From Siphonodentalium dalli (taxonomy: Eukaryota > Mollusca > Scaphopoda > Gadilida > Siphonodentaliidae), in contig CP136062.1 in the NCBI GenBank assembly GCA_032622095.1, forward strand, positions 195,741,887 through 195,805,886: a DNA stretch of 64,000 nucleotides, given 5' to 3'. Under the pieces are notes generated by a model. The model did no database searches, was not told the DNA's origin, and worked only from the letters and a program-made list of their open reading frames with translations. Below, one piece after another: positions 26,501-41,500 of the stretch (the first letter of the stretch is position 1; each line of letters begins with the position of its first letter). A program made the position numbers and the translations under genes.

Positions 26501-29500
26501 CCCAACAAACCGGCCAAATAAAGCTTCAACAGCCTAAAATATCTTCGGTCTGTCTCAATAGAACCATACAAATATGGATATCATTGGAACCGGCTCCTTG
26601 ACCACATTGTGATAGTTACAGTTATGCCCTGTGCCAATGCATTCTCTTATATATGCGAGTCGACCATAGGTCGCCTCGCATATATAAGAGAATGCATTGG
26701 CCTAAAAAAAATCTTTTTTAAACACTTTTTACCATTTTTTCTTACATTCTTTAACAATTTTATAATTTTTAATGTGTTAAGCCAATGCATTCTCTTATAT
26801 ATGCGAGGCGACCTATGGTCGACTCGCATATATAAGAGAATGCATTGGCACAGGGCCCTTCTGTTGGGTAAAGGGTTAACAGTGTTTTAGATACTTTTTC
26901 CCTTCTGTTCAGTTTCTACATCCCTAATTTGCAGAAGAGAAAATGCATAATTTTAGGTGACTAATGGGTGAAAATCACCAACTTCAACTGGGGAACTGCA
27001 ATCTGATCCTGGGTCTCCCATAGCAGTTGAGGCCTAAGCAAAATGATGTCCCCAAACGCTAGCCTGCCATGTGGGATAGCATCACTAAATTCACCCTCTG
27101 GGGACCTCATTCTGTAAATGACAGACACACTATAATCAGGCTTATTTGAAGTTAGAAGTTCTCAATCTAAACCTCTGAAATGACAATTTATAAAGTTGAT
27201 TGAAAATTATAAGTTATTGTGGTTTATTTATAGTAACATGTTGTGATATTGATGGCTTGGAGCATATATTGAAGCGAGTCAACAACAAAAATATATATGT
27301 TCTACCGACATTCCTGCTCATTCATATCAATTTGATATTTATTCTTGGTAACTCATACAACGAGAGGCCGATCACGATCGGCAGATGTTAACCCATCCCT
27401 TGGCGATAGTAAATTACTATGATCGGAATCATAAATGAGAGTTTTGATGTTGAATTATAGAGTATACTGTTATGTACTATTATAGACAAATGTATATAAC
27501 ACAAATTATTGGAATTTATGGGTCGCTCGCATTTATATAAGAGAATGCACTGGTACAGGATCTGTAATGATGCACCAGTACAGGATCTGTAATGCTGCAC
27601 CACCACAGCCTTGGGTTAAATGTCAAAAGGTGACCTGGACATGGAATACTTGGGTTGAGAGAGTCCAATTTAAGTTTACAATGATAATGTATCAAATTCT
27701 ACCAACAAATCAAGATAAGAAAACTCACTGCTGACCCATTAATATCAATTATATAGCAGAGCTGTCAACTGTTTATGTTGAAGACTGGCATCTCTATTAA
27801 ACCAATAAAACAATAACGACCTCAGACCATCTGTAGAGTGATATACTCAGCTGTCCAATGCAGCACAGATGTTCTAGTCTACTGTTAATATCATGTGATG
27901 TGTATTGTTGAAACTTTAAAAAAAATTAGATACCATAACTTTCTTTATCTGCACATTGGCATAAGAGACATCAGGAAATAATATAGCCATATTAATAGCT
28001 AAGTAGTCCAAAGGCATGGGATAGAATTGTTGAATTGGGTTTAATGTCGCTCCAAACAAATTTACCAGTACATAACACAAGATATTGGACCGATTTAAAC
28101 AAAATTTGGTGTGGTGACTTGGGGTACCCTTGGCAGAGTTATAATGGTGTTAGTTTTTCAAATTTTGCTAACTTTAACCAAAAAAAATTGATATTTAATT
28201 ATTTAATAATTTTTTTTTTATTATATATATTTTTTTTATTTATTTATTTATTTATTTTTGTTAAATTGAGCAAAGGAATTAAATCTAAATTATTATTTTT
28301 TTGTATTTTTTTTTAGTGAATATTTTTTCAAAAACGGGCCATAACTCTGTTAAAAATAGACGGATCAAACCCATATTCGATCTCGATCTGTCTTTTGTGC
28401 TGAGAAATTCATATACAAAATTTGGGTCCGATCAGATATAAAATATTTGAGTTATCGCACATGCGTAAAGTGTCTACAGACAGACAGACTGACGGACGAA
28501 CGGACTAACGAGTGGTCAATCTGGACATCGATACTATGTTTAACATACTATAGTATGGGTAAACATAAAAATCATTGGGCTGAACCCATATTTTAATTTA
28601 ATTTGTATTTTTGACTGATAAAGACACATACCAACTTTGGTTCCGATTTAAAGGGTGTATAAAAAGTGACACTTACCTACATCCTCTGCATACATAATGG
28701 TTGCAATACCGCTGTCTTCATCAAATTCCAAGAACTTGATTGGTCCGCCTCTGAATTTCCTCTTATCCTCAAAATAAAATGTGACGGCTTCTTCGGTTAC
28801 TTCTGGAGGTATACCAAACACGCGTAGCTTGAGTACTTTTTCTGGTCCCTCCTCCACAAGCCGTGGTTTCGTTGAGCATGCCTCGACGTATATTTCTTGT
28901 TTATTCACCATGAGGGGTGTTTGGTCCTGTTTCTTCAAAATTGCAACAACAGCTGAAAATCGCAATAAAATTCATAATAAATTACATGAGTTATTTTATA
29001 TAGAACTAGCAGATTAGCCCGCCACTGGCGGGATTGGTCCCATGGATTTGGTCGATCCATTAATTTTTGTTTTTCAAGGTAACCCCGTACAGGCACGTAT
29101 AACCCGAGGTCACCTCAGGCGGACAAACTGACCCGACGAAAACCCGACAAAAATATTCCCTGTCCCGAGTTGACCATACATAACAAATTCTTCACATGGC
29201 ATGGATAGTTCATATATCAACTTAACAATCGTTCTTCACAGACATTAGTTCAGGACAAACATAATTATGTTACGTTGAACGAATGGCCCAACAGCGAAAT
29301 AGCGTAAGATGATAATATAGTATGTTTGCCTAACATGAACGATTGGCCCAACAGCGAAATAGCATATGATGATAATATAGTATGTTTGCACTCTTGCGTA
29401 TATAGTGACGTTCCGTAAACTTTGAGGTTTTTTATAATAACTAATAGATTGTCATGATATTGAAGCATTTGGGGAATGATATATACATAGCAGCTTATAC

Positions 29501-32500
29501 CTACACATTCCATATACAATTCGCTTAATTTTGGTGTGATTCATATTCTTTAATACACGAAGGTGGTGAATTAGTCTGCACTTTAACACATATTTGTGTG
29601 TATTTTACGATTAGCCGACGAACGTGAGATAACTTTGTCCACTCTTCATAAGTTATACGTATTCAATACCTTGTGTGAATTTAGAGTTGTTCTTCCTGCA
29701 TCGGGTCAGACACATCAAAGAGACCATTTAACCCTTCAATTCCAAGGACGGTGGCAGGGCGAAGGGTGAAGGAGTGCTCGGACGTTCTCAGAAGAGGTGC
29801 GATGACACTTCCCGTGGCTTTTTACCCTTAGATAGGAAGTTTGGGCTCAATCGGTCAAGCCGTTTTCGAGTCTATAAAGGACACACACACACATATATAT
29901 ATACGGAAGTCTCAAAATGTATAGGAGAAGATATGTAGTTAGCGCCATTGCTTAAACTGTTTATGCCCATAAGGGGAATTTCAGTATCTATTGTGCGAGT
30001 TACTGCCTAGTCATAGATACCAAAAACCCAGAGGAACTGCACTAGCTACATATCTTATTTATCCTAGAATAAAACTTGCCTTTTCTGGGGGAAATCTGTC
30101 ATTTTCCTAAGTTTTTCATTCGTTACTACCATAACGCCCTTACTTCTATTTCATAAATTAACCTACTTCATATCGCTCAGAATATATCACTTTAACGCTT
30201 CTAACTCGCATTGTTCCATTTCCTGGTGTGACTTTTTTAATCACTCACTGATGTGACATCACCTCCAGAATACCCCTGCGTAAATCAGTTTATCTACTTT
30301 GCGTCCTCGGAGCAACATCGTTTCGAATCGTTCGTCTATGTTATGACGGACTCTGTTCACATTATAAAGCCTCTAGCTTGGTGAATGACACACGAGAGCT
30401 TCAAAAGAAACAAAATAGTATACCAGAGACAACAGATAATGATTCTAAAGAGATTGTGCAGTCAAAATCGACTAATAGATGTACAAGTAACACTAAAACG
30501 CTAAATATTGGAATGATTCAAGAATGGATGCTGAGTATGGAAAGACAATTAGAGAAGTTTGAGAAAAAAATTTGAGGAAAAACATAACACACAAATTGAC
30601 ATTAGATTTGATTCATACGACAAGAAACAAAAAGCGAAGATCGATAGCTATACTATTGAAATAAACAATAAGATGCAGAAAATGGAAAATTTCATGTCAA
30701 GTTTACAAAGTAGAATAACAAAATTAGATGAAAACTTGTTATAGAGAGAGAAGAATCTCAAACATGAGCAGACTCAAAACAAAAAACTTCCGCATCCATA
30801 ATATGGAAATAGTGGAACAATGAATGGACTTTACATTGATACATTGACTTGTGAACTAAAAAAAAGAAGTACTGATTGTGATGTTTAAAAAAATCGTCCG
30901 TTATATAATACTGGAACTAATGGTTCATTCCTAAATAAATTGACTGATTGATTTATTGATTGATTGATAAATCATTAGAACAAGGCCAGCTTAGGATAAC
31001 TATAAAAAAACCATCAAACTATTTTCCTCTAAGCTGTATTCTGGTTTGCTCATTTCATGAAAACTCATTTGATTTATCAATTTGTAATTTTATTTCCTGG
31101 TGTGACTTTTTTAATCACTCACAGATGTGATGTCACCTCCGGAATACCCCAGCTTAAATCAGTTTATCTACTTTGCGTCCTCGGAGCAACATCATTTCGA
31201 ATCGTACGTCTATATTATACCGGACTCTGTTCACATTATAAAGCCTCTATAGCTTGGTGAATGACATTCTATATGAGGATTAAACATTATTTGGCTAGAA
31301 TATGTCCTTAATTTACAAGAGATTTTTGTCTTTGTCCGTGGAAAAAAATGGCGGAAAATTCCCTGTGCAGTATAGCCAGGCTTTCCGCCGTCCACTGGTC
31401 TCAGTCCTCTCCCCCAAAATGACCACAGACCTGGTTTAGCCCCTTTTTTAACACAGAAGAGCGATCACTGACTCAGATGATTAACAGACTGAATGGAATC
31501 CTGCACTTGGTGCTTGAATAAGACGTGATCAGTAGCGTGGACCCCATGCACAGTTGATTTCACCATCCTGGATAACGCTTTGTTGGCGAAAGTTTATTAG
31601 TAATCAGCCACCGCATTCTAATTTACCGTAGATTTCTGTCTACAAGTCCAAACTTTTTGCCTCACTATTTCCACTCATAATGTGCATGCGCCTTTATAAC
31701 CATGAAGACAGGTGAGTTTTGGTAGTCGCTGCGATGAACAGCAGACCTTTCACCTCAAAACAAGGTTTGCATCATCAAAGAAATGTTTATTTAAAAATAA
31801 ACAATTAAAATTTTAATAGTTATTATCAGTGTATTTATTCCCTATCCAATTAATAAAAAATTATCCAATATAAGAATCCAACATGAGGTCATCTCGTCTG
31901 AGGATGGGCTTTTGATTTTACACCAAATTCTTTTTATCGGTACTGTATGTGGTGTCTTTTGCTGACCACGGCAGGTCTACACTAAACTAAATAACAACCA
32001 AACACATGTTTGAGCAGATAGCCAGTGTCTTTATTTGCGTAAGAGTCAACACCAGATCGGACACCAGAAAACCACTGGATGAAACTTAATTTACAAAAGC
32101 TTCCACAATACATGAAAGTGTCAATGGCACTGTAGCTCAACTTAGGTAGGGGAATAATTTAATGGTTGACAGTAAATGGAGGAATTAGGAAAGGTGCTAA
32201 TTGAAATGTCTAAGTAAGACAAGATGTAAATGTGAAGAGAGACCAAAAAATTAATATTGGTGGAAGTAGAACCTGTAGCCCGCGTCAACGGATTCAATTT
32301 TGAAATCCAAGATGGCCATCAGCAGCCATGTTTTTTGGCTGAATGACCCCCAAAATGACTCTTTCCCATCTACATGTCAATATCAACATTCGTGACAAGT
32401 TTCATAATGATCGGATCAGGGATGTGGTCTGTAGGGTGTGCCAAAGGATTTAGTGATACAAAGAGTAAATTCTAAAATGGCCACCAGCGGCCATGTTTTT

Positions 32501-35500
32501 TTGCCGAATGACCCCAAAATGACTCGTTCCCATCTAGATGTCAACATCCATGACAAATTTCATGACGATCAAACAAACAGATCGGTCTATAACCCATGCT
32601 AATGGATTTTGTAGAAATATTTAGTCATACAAAGAGTAAAATCCAAAATGGCCATTGGTGGCCATATTTTTTGGCCGAATGACCCCAAAATGACTCGTTC
32701 CCATCACCCCAATAATTCATATGAAATTTGGTGATGATCAGATCAGGGATGTGGTATGTAGGGTGTGTCAAAGTATTTAGTGATGCAAAGAGTAAAATCC
32801 AATATGCCTGCCGGCGGCCATGTTTTTTGGCCAAATGACCCCAAGATGACTCGTTCCCATCTAGAGGTCACCCCGATGATCCATATGAAATTTGGTGATG
32901 ATCGGATCAGGGATGTGGTCTGTAGGATGTGTGGATTTAGTGATGCAAAGAGTAAAATCCAAGATGGCCACCAGCAGCCATGTTTTTTGGCCGATTGATC
33001 CTAAAATGACTCGTTCCCATCTACATGTAAATGTCAACATTCATGACAAATTTTATGATGATCAGACGAACAGTACGGCCTGTAACGCGCGCCAATGGAT
33101 TCAATTATGAAATCCAAGATGGCCACCAGCGGCCATGTTTTTTGGCCGAATTACCCCAAAATGAATCGTGCCCAACTAGGGGCCACCCCAATGATGAATA
33201 TAAAGTTTGGTGATGATCGGATCAGGGTTGTGGTCTGTAGGGTGTGTAAAAGTATTTAGTGTTACAAAGAGTAAAATCCAAGATGGCTGATGGCGGCCCA
33301 TGTTTTTTGGCCAAATGACCCCAAAATGACTCGTTCCCATCTAGATGTCACCCCGATGATCCATATGAAGTTTGATGATGATCGGATCAGAGATGTGGTC
33401 TGTAGGATGTGTCAAAGGATTTAGTGATGCAAAGAGTAAAATCCAAGATGGCCACCAGCGGCCATGTTTTTTGGCCGAATGATCCTAAAATGACTCGTTC
33501 CCATCTACATGTCAATATTCATGACAAATTTCATAAAGATCAGACCAAAGATATGACCTGTAGCATGTGCCAAAGGAAATTGTTGACAGACACACGGACA
33601 CATGCACACACGGACGACGGACACCAACCCATGGCAATAGCTCAAACTTACAAAGTAAGTTGAGCTAAAAATGCTAATTAGTCTAAGAAAACAATATTTT
33701 ACTACATTTGGTCAAAATTGTGGACTGAAATGGTCATGCGTTGGAGAAATTTCCAACCTAAGGGTGAGTATGAGGTTGAAATTCCACACTAGGAAAGCTT
33801 GAGGCCAGTCTAGTTGCTAGGATTTTGCAATTTTCTTGTTTAGTTTTCAAAATTTTCTCACACTAGGCCGAATATTTGTCTGGAGTTGAACACTAAATGT
33901 TGGGATTTAAGCAATTTTCAGGTTCAAATATCTGAATGTTCTCATACTGGGTATATAGAACCATAGTTTATGAATATATAGGCTATTAGGCCTGAGCACC
34001 TGGACACCTCCCAACGGGGACCCTCTAGCCATGTCCCTGCATGTATTATGTATTTTTTTAGCAAATATATGTAATATTTCCACTCGATGCATATGTATGT
34101 TTTGTCCACTTCGTGATCAGATATCATGTTTCGTTAATTAATTTGTTATAAATCTGTTATTCATTGTTATTGAATTATGCGTTATATGACTATAATTATA
34201 CTTATATAAGTTATATAATTATATACTCACATAACATATTTATACTTTAATATATGAATTTCAGTTGTCACTCCAAGCAAAGAACTGGCTAAAGTTACCC
34301 GACTTAATTATGCACAAATGAAATTAACTCACTATAGTGACTACATTCATCATTGGCTATATAACTCTGTAAACTGTAGATTATCGTTAGCCAATCACAT
34401 ACTGATACTCTAGACAACTCATTTGTATTCGCACGTTACGCTAAAGACGACAGTTTTGTGCTAATCTACGAAACGCTCAAAACATGTATTTCCTTTGATC
34501 TCGGCTTAAAATAATATTGCTACTGTTATAAAAGTCATTGTATTCTCTGTAGTGGTGCTTACATGCTTTTAGTTCATTAACTTGAGATCAAAGAATGACA
34601 ATCTGTTTTAATTTGGTTTCTATGTGAAACTTCACTGTTTCTGCTTGTTGTCTCAAGTGCAAGGAAATGGCTAGTTTTTAGTGATAAATATCCAAATTTT
34701 CTCCCCACAGGGCGGCAGGTATGTGCTTCCCAAATAAGGCCGCATTCCCCCAACCCCTAGCGGAAACTTTGGTATAGCCTACATTGGCTCCAGTATCCTA
34801 TAGATCAAGATCATGATACAGAAACAGAAAGTTCCCAGTGATATATAGTGCCAGTACGGTATAAACTAGTCATGGCATTATTCTCGGACTGGTAGCTCAG
34901 CAGAATCATTTCCTTTAAGACTCTAACAGAGAAAAGGGACAGTCCATATTGCTAGTGCCTCTAGGCCTAGATACAGGACTTCATCGAGTTTACACTCGGA
35001 CGGTAACTGAATCTGATGTAAAATCAGAACAATGCTCAAATCATGGCAAAAAGACCGATGGAGAGCGAGATGATTATGATGCAATAGTGTCCCTGAAAAC
35101 TCTGACATGAGAGATTTTGATACTGACGAAAAGGCCAAAGTAGAGTGATACAATACAATCTCCATTCCAGTTCAAACTCCAAATCTGAATCAGCTCCTGA
35201 TTTCGTATCAGAATGCTCAATCACGACGAAAAGGCCAAAGAAGAGCGATACAATACAATTTCTATATTCCTTATAAATCTAATATGAGAGAATTTGATAT
35301 GGACAGTGTCCTTCAAGTTGATATATTAAAAAATTCAACATAGAAAATCACCTGCAATAAGACCTTCAGTGTTTTTTTATACGAATGTTTGGAGCCAATG
35401 CACTTAATTACGAACATAGAGGTAGCTAATCTTGGCTTATCCTTACCGAGAACAGTCCTACTTACTGTTTGAACAGATCTGATCCCACAGTTTCATATAA

Positions 35501-38500
35501 ACACCAGCTGTTTTTCCTGTGTCAAAGGACGCAGAAAAATTCTTAAATATTCCTTAATTACATCTAGCTGAGATAATGTTCAATTGCATTGCCAACAAGC
35601 ATGCTTTCAAAGCAACTATACTGGCCAAGAGAAACATAAGAAATATGCTCTCACTGTATCATCGCTGAGGGACCAATCGGGCCTGAACTACGTTGAACAG
35701 CGAGTGGAAAGCTTCTACAAGTGCCAGTAATTCAGATTCTTGTTAGGACCAAAACAAATTGTGATATTGATTGATTGATTGATTGTTTATTGGTGATATA
35801 ATGAATACTTATGTTTATAACAATTATAATACAAGAAGAGTATAACATTATATCACCAGGGGATGACATAATCTCGAGGACTGTCTTCCTGACATCCCCT
35901 GGCGCAGATTTGATTATAGAATCAGCATATGTACAAAAACATGTGAGTGATTTAAAGTGGTGTCTCTGGTCAATAACTAAGCTCTTTTCTTAAATGAGTA
36001 ATTGGTGACTGCAGGAGAGATGATGCTCGGATATAAAGGTGAGTCAGTTATCTTAATCACAAGCTATGGGTCTTATATAGATCATTCTTGCGAAGCATGG
36101 GTGGTTCTACCGTCAGTGATATCACATGACCGGGCATCATCCAATGTGTCAATTTTGTCCAGTCCCAGGAACAGCATTCTCAGAAGGGTTTTTCTTCAGT
36201 CTCAAGGACAATGAAATATATTGGTACAGGTACAAAGTTATCGGAATGTGTGTAGTTACATGTACAAGACACAACACTAGTTTACAAGGCACATTATAAA
36301 TGTGTGGACAGGGTCAATGACTGACTCCTAATCGTATCCAAGGACAGGCACGTAGAACAAAACATATCGCGGCCACTTACTCTACCATTTCAACTTTTTA
36401 AAGGCCCACTTAATTTTCGAATCACCAGATCACATTATATACAACATATTCCATATTATATACCATTTGAAAGAGGAAGCTCCATAACAATGTATTATCA
36501 ACTTATCCGGTTAAATAAACTGGGAACATGTTATTTTTGTCAAGGTAACGGGGTCTGTTGGTGTAAACTCTATTATTCTCAATGGAAGGGGAATAACTCT
36601 ATATCTTAGTTTGAATTCTGATGCATTGTGGGTAGCTAATCTTGGCTTATCCTTACCGAGAACAGTCCTACTTACTGTTTGAACAGATCTGATCCCACAG
36701 TTTCATATAAACACCAGCTGTTTTTCCTGTGTCAAAGGACACAGAAAAATTCTTAAATATTCCTTAATTACATGTAGCTGAGATAATGTTCAATTGCATT
36801 GCCAACAAGCATGCTTTCAAAGCAACTATACTGGCCAAGAGAAACATAAGAAATATGCTCTCACTGTATCATCGCTGAGGGACCAATCGGGCCTGAACTA
36901 CGTTGAACAGCGAGTGGAAAGCTTCTACAAGTGCCAGTAATTCAGATTCTTGTTAGGACCAAAAAAAATTGTGATATTGATTGATTGATTGATTGTTTAT
37001 TGGTGATATAATGAATACTTATGTTTATAACAATTATAATACAAGAAGAGTATAACATTATATCACCAGGGGATGACATGATCTCGAGGACTGTCTTCCT
37101 GACATCCCCTGGCGCAGATTTGGTGATTAAGGTCTGATTATAGAATCAGCATATGTACAAAAACATGTGAGTGATTTAAAGTGGTGTCTCTGGTCAATAA
37201 CTAAGCTCTTTTCTTAAACGAGTAATTGGTGACTGCAGGAGAGATGATGCTCGGATATAAAGGTGAGTCAGTTATCTTAATCACAAGCTATGGGTCTTAT
37301 ATAGATCATTCTTGCGAAGCATGGGTGGTTCTACCGTCAGTGATATCACATGACCGGGCATCATCCAATGTGTCAATTTTGTCCAGTCCCAGGAACAGCA
37401 TTCTCAGAAGGGTTTTTCTTCAGTCTCAAGGACAATGAAATATATTGGTACAGGTACAATGTTATCGGAATGTGTGTAGTTACATGTACAAGACACAACA
37501 CTAGTTTACAAGGCACATTATAAATGTGTGGACAGGGTCAATGACTGACTCCTAATCGTATCCAAGGACAGGCACGTAGAACAAAACATATCGCGGCCAC
37601 TTACTCTACCATTTCAACTTTTTAAAGGCCCACTTAATTTTCGAATCACCGGATCACATTATATACAACATATTCCATATTATATACCATTTGAAAGAGG
37701 AAGCTCCATAACAATGTATTATCAACTTATCAGGTTAAATAAACTGGGAACATGTTATTTTTGTCAAGGTAACAGGGTCTGTTGGTGTAAACTCTATTAT
37801 TCCCAATGGAAGGGGAATAACTCTATATCTTAGTTTGAATTCTGATGCATTGTGGGTTAACAAGGGGGGAAGTCTTGGAATTGACTTTACCGCCCAGTGG
37901 AGATAACCACGCCTCGCATATATTGCCAGGCTGGAGTATAGCGGGTTAGACAACACACACCTCGATATGTCTGACCGCGTGTTTCAACTTTGGTGGACTT
38001 AACACCAGATTTCGCTGGATTGTTCTTCAATTCTACTGGTACTTCTTTGAAATCTTGACAACAAGGTTACACATTCTTTAGTTGGGGTTACATACCTTCA
38101 AGTGCCAAAATATTTTTGCGGCAACAAACTGTTTATCGGGGCAAAATGCCACTGTCGAAGCATGTGGAAAAATGAACCTGCACATGGCGTCGATTTTGAG
38201 ATAAATTGTTCGATAATATTCACTGTTCTTGTCAAGTTAGGTAAGTAACACATAATAAATATTCAATGTCATTATGATATATCTCTTCACAATAGACACA
38301 CGGTCTATCAATTTATCGATGCTGTAACTTACAACTTCCATCATTTCGATGAAAATTCGAGGCTGTGTATGTTTTCATTGGTGTAGTCAGCCTTTGTACA
38401 TTTTCGAAGATACACCATACTGCTATCTAAAAGTGTTCCATGTTATACTAACAGTTAACAATTTGTCATAATTGGCACAGTACACATATAGAACAAAACT

Positions 38501-41500
38501 GTTTCAGTAATTGAGAAATTATTTTGTTCATATCACAGGTCGCCAGTATTCCACTGGTCTGTCATAATGTTTATCTTTGTATGTAAGACCACGTATTAAT
38601 GTCCCTGAATAACATTTATTAAAAAATATATCAATACAATACATGTATAATAATAATATATACTTTTTTCAGTATAGGCAGTCACTGTTCGCACATAGTG
38701 GGTGTTATTCTTGCCCTGCAAAAGTGGCAGCTTTTGGGACTGACATAAGTTCCATCAGAGCTATCGTGCACGTCAGTCCCCCAAAAATGGTCCATTCCAC
38801 TTGGAGACAATACTGAGCTGATTGCTGTACCAAATAAACAATCACAGATCCGAAAGTTATATGGAAGAGGCGCCCCCACCAACTTGTATTAACCCTTTAC
38901 CCAACAGAAGGGCCCTGTGCCAATGCATTCTCTTATATATGCGAGTCGACCATAGGTCGCCTCGCATATATAAGAGAATGCATTGGCTTAACACATTAAA
39001 AATTATAAAATTGTTAAAGAATGTAAGAAAAAATGGTAAAAAGTGTTTAAAAAAGATTTTTTTTAGGCCAATGCATTCTCTTATATATGCGAGGCGACCT
39101 ATGGTCGACTCGCATATATAAGAGAATGCATTGGCACAGGGCATAACTGTAACTATCACAATGTGGTCAAGGAGCCGGTTCCAATGATATCCATATTTGT
39201 ATGGTTCAATTGAGACAGACCAAAGATATTTTAGGCTGTTGAAGCTTTTTTTGGCCGATTTTGGCCGGTTTGTTGGGTAAAGGGTTAATCGACAACAGGT
39301 GAATTTAGCAACCTAAATGTAGGGTGCAGTCATATAATTTGGCCATTACCGTGCCCCACTTTACCCAACAAATCGTGCCGTGGAGATTATAACAATATGT
39401 GGGCCATTAACTCAAATGTGTACATAGTTTGATTTGATAGTGTTAACTAATTAGCTTATCTCGCACTTCCTAATCCCCTCATCATATTTCCATGTGTCAC
39501 TTCTCCTGGCTCAGCATGGCATTTCCCACCTTCAAATTAATTTACTAAACCCAAATGTCCATAGGGCGAAGCTTTCTCATAATGTTATTGTTATATTATT
39601 ATGTTGTGTCAACTTACATGAAACCAATACTCTTTACTTTCAGAAAAATCAGAGTAACCCAAGACACCTCGACAATCTAAAGCGTCTCACAGGACGTCCC
39701 ATTATAGAGTTATATTGCTTTCCAACCAAAGACGCAAGTTGTTACAGAATTTTGGACAGTTCCTATTGGTGTTGGTATTTATCCATATTTATATAAAACC
39801 ATCTTTGTTGAGAAAAAACAGGGTGAAGGGAATTGCACAATGCGTTCCGACCATCCTACCCGGCCTGCGGCCGGAAACTACACAACAACAAATAAAAGAA
39901 TTCAACATATTTGCAATGATATATCTGCCATCTTTTCTACAAAACACAATCAAAGCGACATTGAGTATGCTTGTAAAATTAATTTTGTTGTCTAACCAAG
40001 GCTTAGCAGAAGCCAGCGAAGCTCTGGGCTAAATGAGTGCAATTATCTCATTGGCTGAGACAGCTAATTGCGGTAGGGTCAATTAATCTAAGAATCTCTA
40101 ACACTTAGTGGACACTCCTTGGCTACAGCTGTTCCATATTCTGGTGGAATATATATTTTTTTGGTTCCTCTTCCAAAAGGTATATAATATGGAATAAGTT
40201 GTGTATAATGTTATCTGGGCATTCGAAAATTATGTGGGCTTTTAACACATCTTTTCAAAAGCGAATATGACACATGAGAGTCAATGATCTAATGAGGTAT
40301 CTGTAGACTGTACAGCCAATCATTGATAGACCTATTGCAGTAATAAAATAGATGTTTTTCCTCCGATGGGAATGAAATCTTTGTTTTCTTCTCGCATTCC
40401 CATTTTTGGAAAAAGAAAATGGCTATTTCCGGTTTCGTTTTGCGAAAAATATTGACAAACGCACACTTTCTTTTCTACAGATGAATATATTTGTTCATAT
40501 TGAATGCTGTGCATTATATATAGTTCATGGAACTAATTCTTGTCTACATGCCCTCGAATATATAACAGGTACCATTTTTAGAATGACATACATGCTGTGT
40601 TAACAACATTGCTTATCAGTTCAGAGATAACTTCCAGTATAACTGTACATACACAAACTGACAAAGAGTATAAGCTGTACCATAACACATGCGGAAGTAA
40701 TATCTAGGACTGTGTGTTTATGTGGGCGATTGGCTTATAGTGGACAAGTCTTGCACAAAATTGTTATCATGTCAAAGAAATATTTTGATTCAAACATTAA
40801 TCAAATCTATGTTTTCATCATGAATTGGAAATTTAAAAATCCCTGACTGCCACCTAGCTTGAAAAATGGCTTATATGGGAACCCAATTTCTACTAGAAAT
40901 AGGCATGCATAGTAGTTCCAACAGGGGAATTAATGGAAAGCCTTTTCAATAACATCAGTGGTGAAACTGAAATCTAAGCATAGTATGGCATTGCAGGATC
41001 TTCAAACAATAGGCAGGATGGCGTCTTACCCGGAAATAATTTTTAATGAAGGCTATTGGTTACGTACTGCCCCATTTACTAGAACAATTTTAGCCAATAA
41101 TGAGTCTCAATTGTCCGAACATAACACATTGTAGACCACCTAATACAAATTTTTTTTTTTTAAATGGTGGCTTCATGCAGCGAGACAAGACCGTGAAAGG
41201 TCGCATATATTGTCCTAGCTCTGATCACTAAGATGATAATCAAAGTGTTATCAATATCCAAGCCAGTCAGATTATGGTGCTCATTTCAACAATCTAAATG
41301 TTCAGGGTCTATGGATCATGGAGGAAAGCAAAATGCATGTAAACATTTTGGAAATAAAAAAACAAAAACAAATATATATTGCCCCAGTACTAACGGGACA
41401 TCAGATATCAATGCAGTCTGACAGTACTATACAGTGATCCAGTATATCAACAGGACACATAACATAAAAACTCCAGTTGGGATCCCCTTCAAGATCATCC

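Noticed and set aside
26609..26890. Paired plus and minus frames with CILLYMRVDHRSPRIYKR-like peptide, also at 38.8 and 46.6 kb
   Set aside because: They are the translated hairpin cassette of the TTAA MITEs. Both strands give similar peptides because the cassette is a palindrome.
32765..33663. Plus-strand frames with repeated ATSGHVFWPNDPKMTRSH-like peptide
   Set aside because: They are translations of the AAGATGGCC pearl-like units and recur with the same period in every array of that family.
36002..37438. Two identical 70-codon frames as a duplicated small gene
   Set aside because: Their identity follows from the recent 1.2-kb tandem duplication. The frame has no family signature, and non-coding parts of the unit are equally conserved.
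39494..40032. Overlapping plus-strand frames of about 100 codons
   Set aside because: There is no domain signature, the composition matches surrounding intron, and the two frames overlap out of register.
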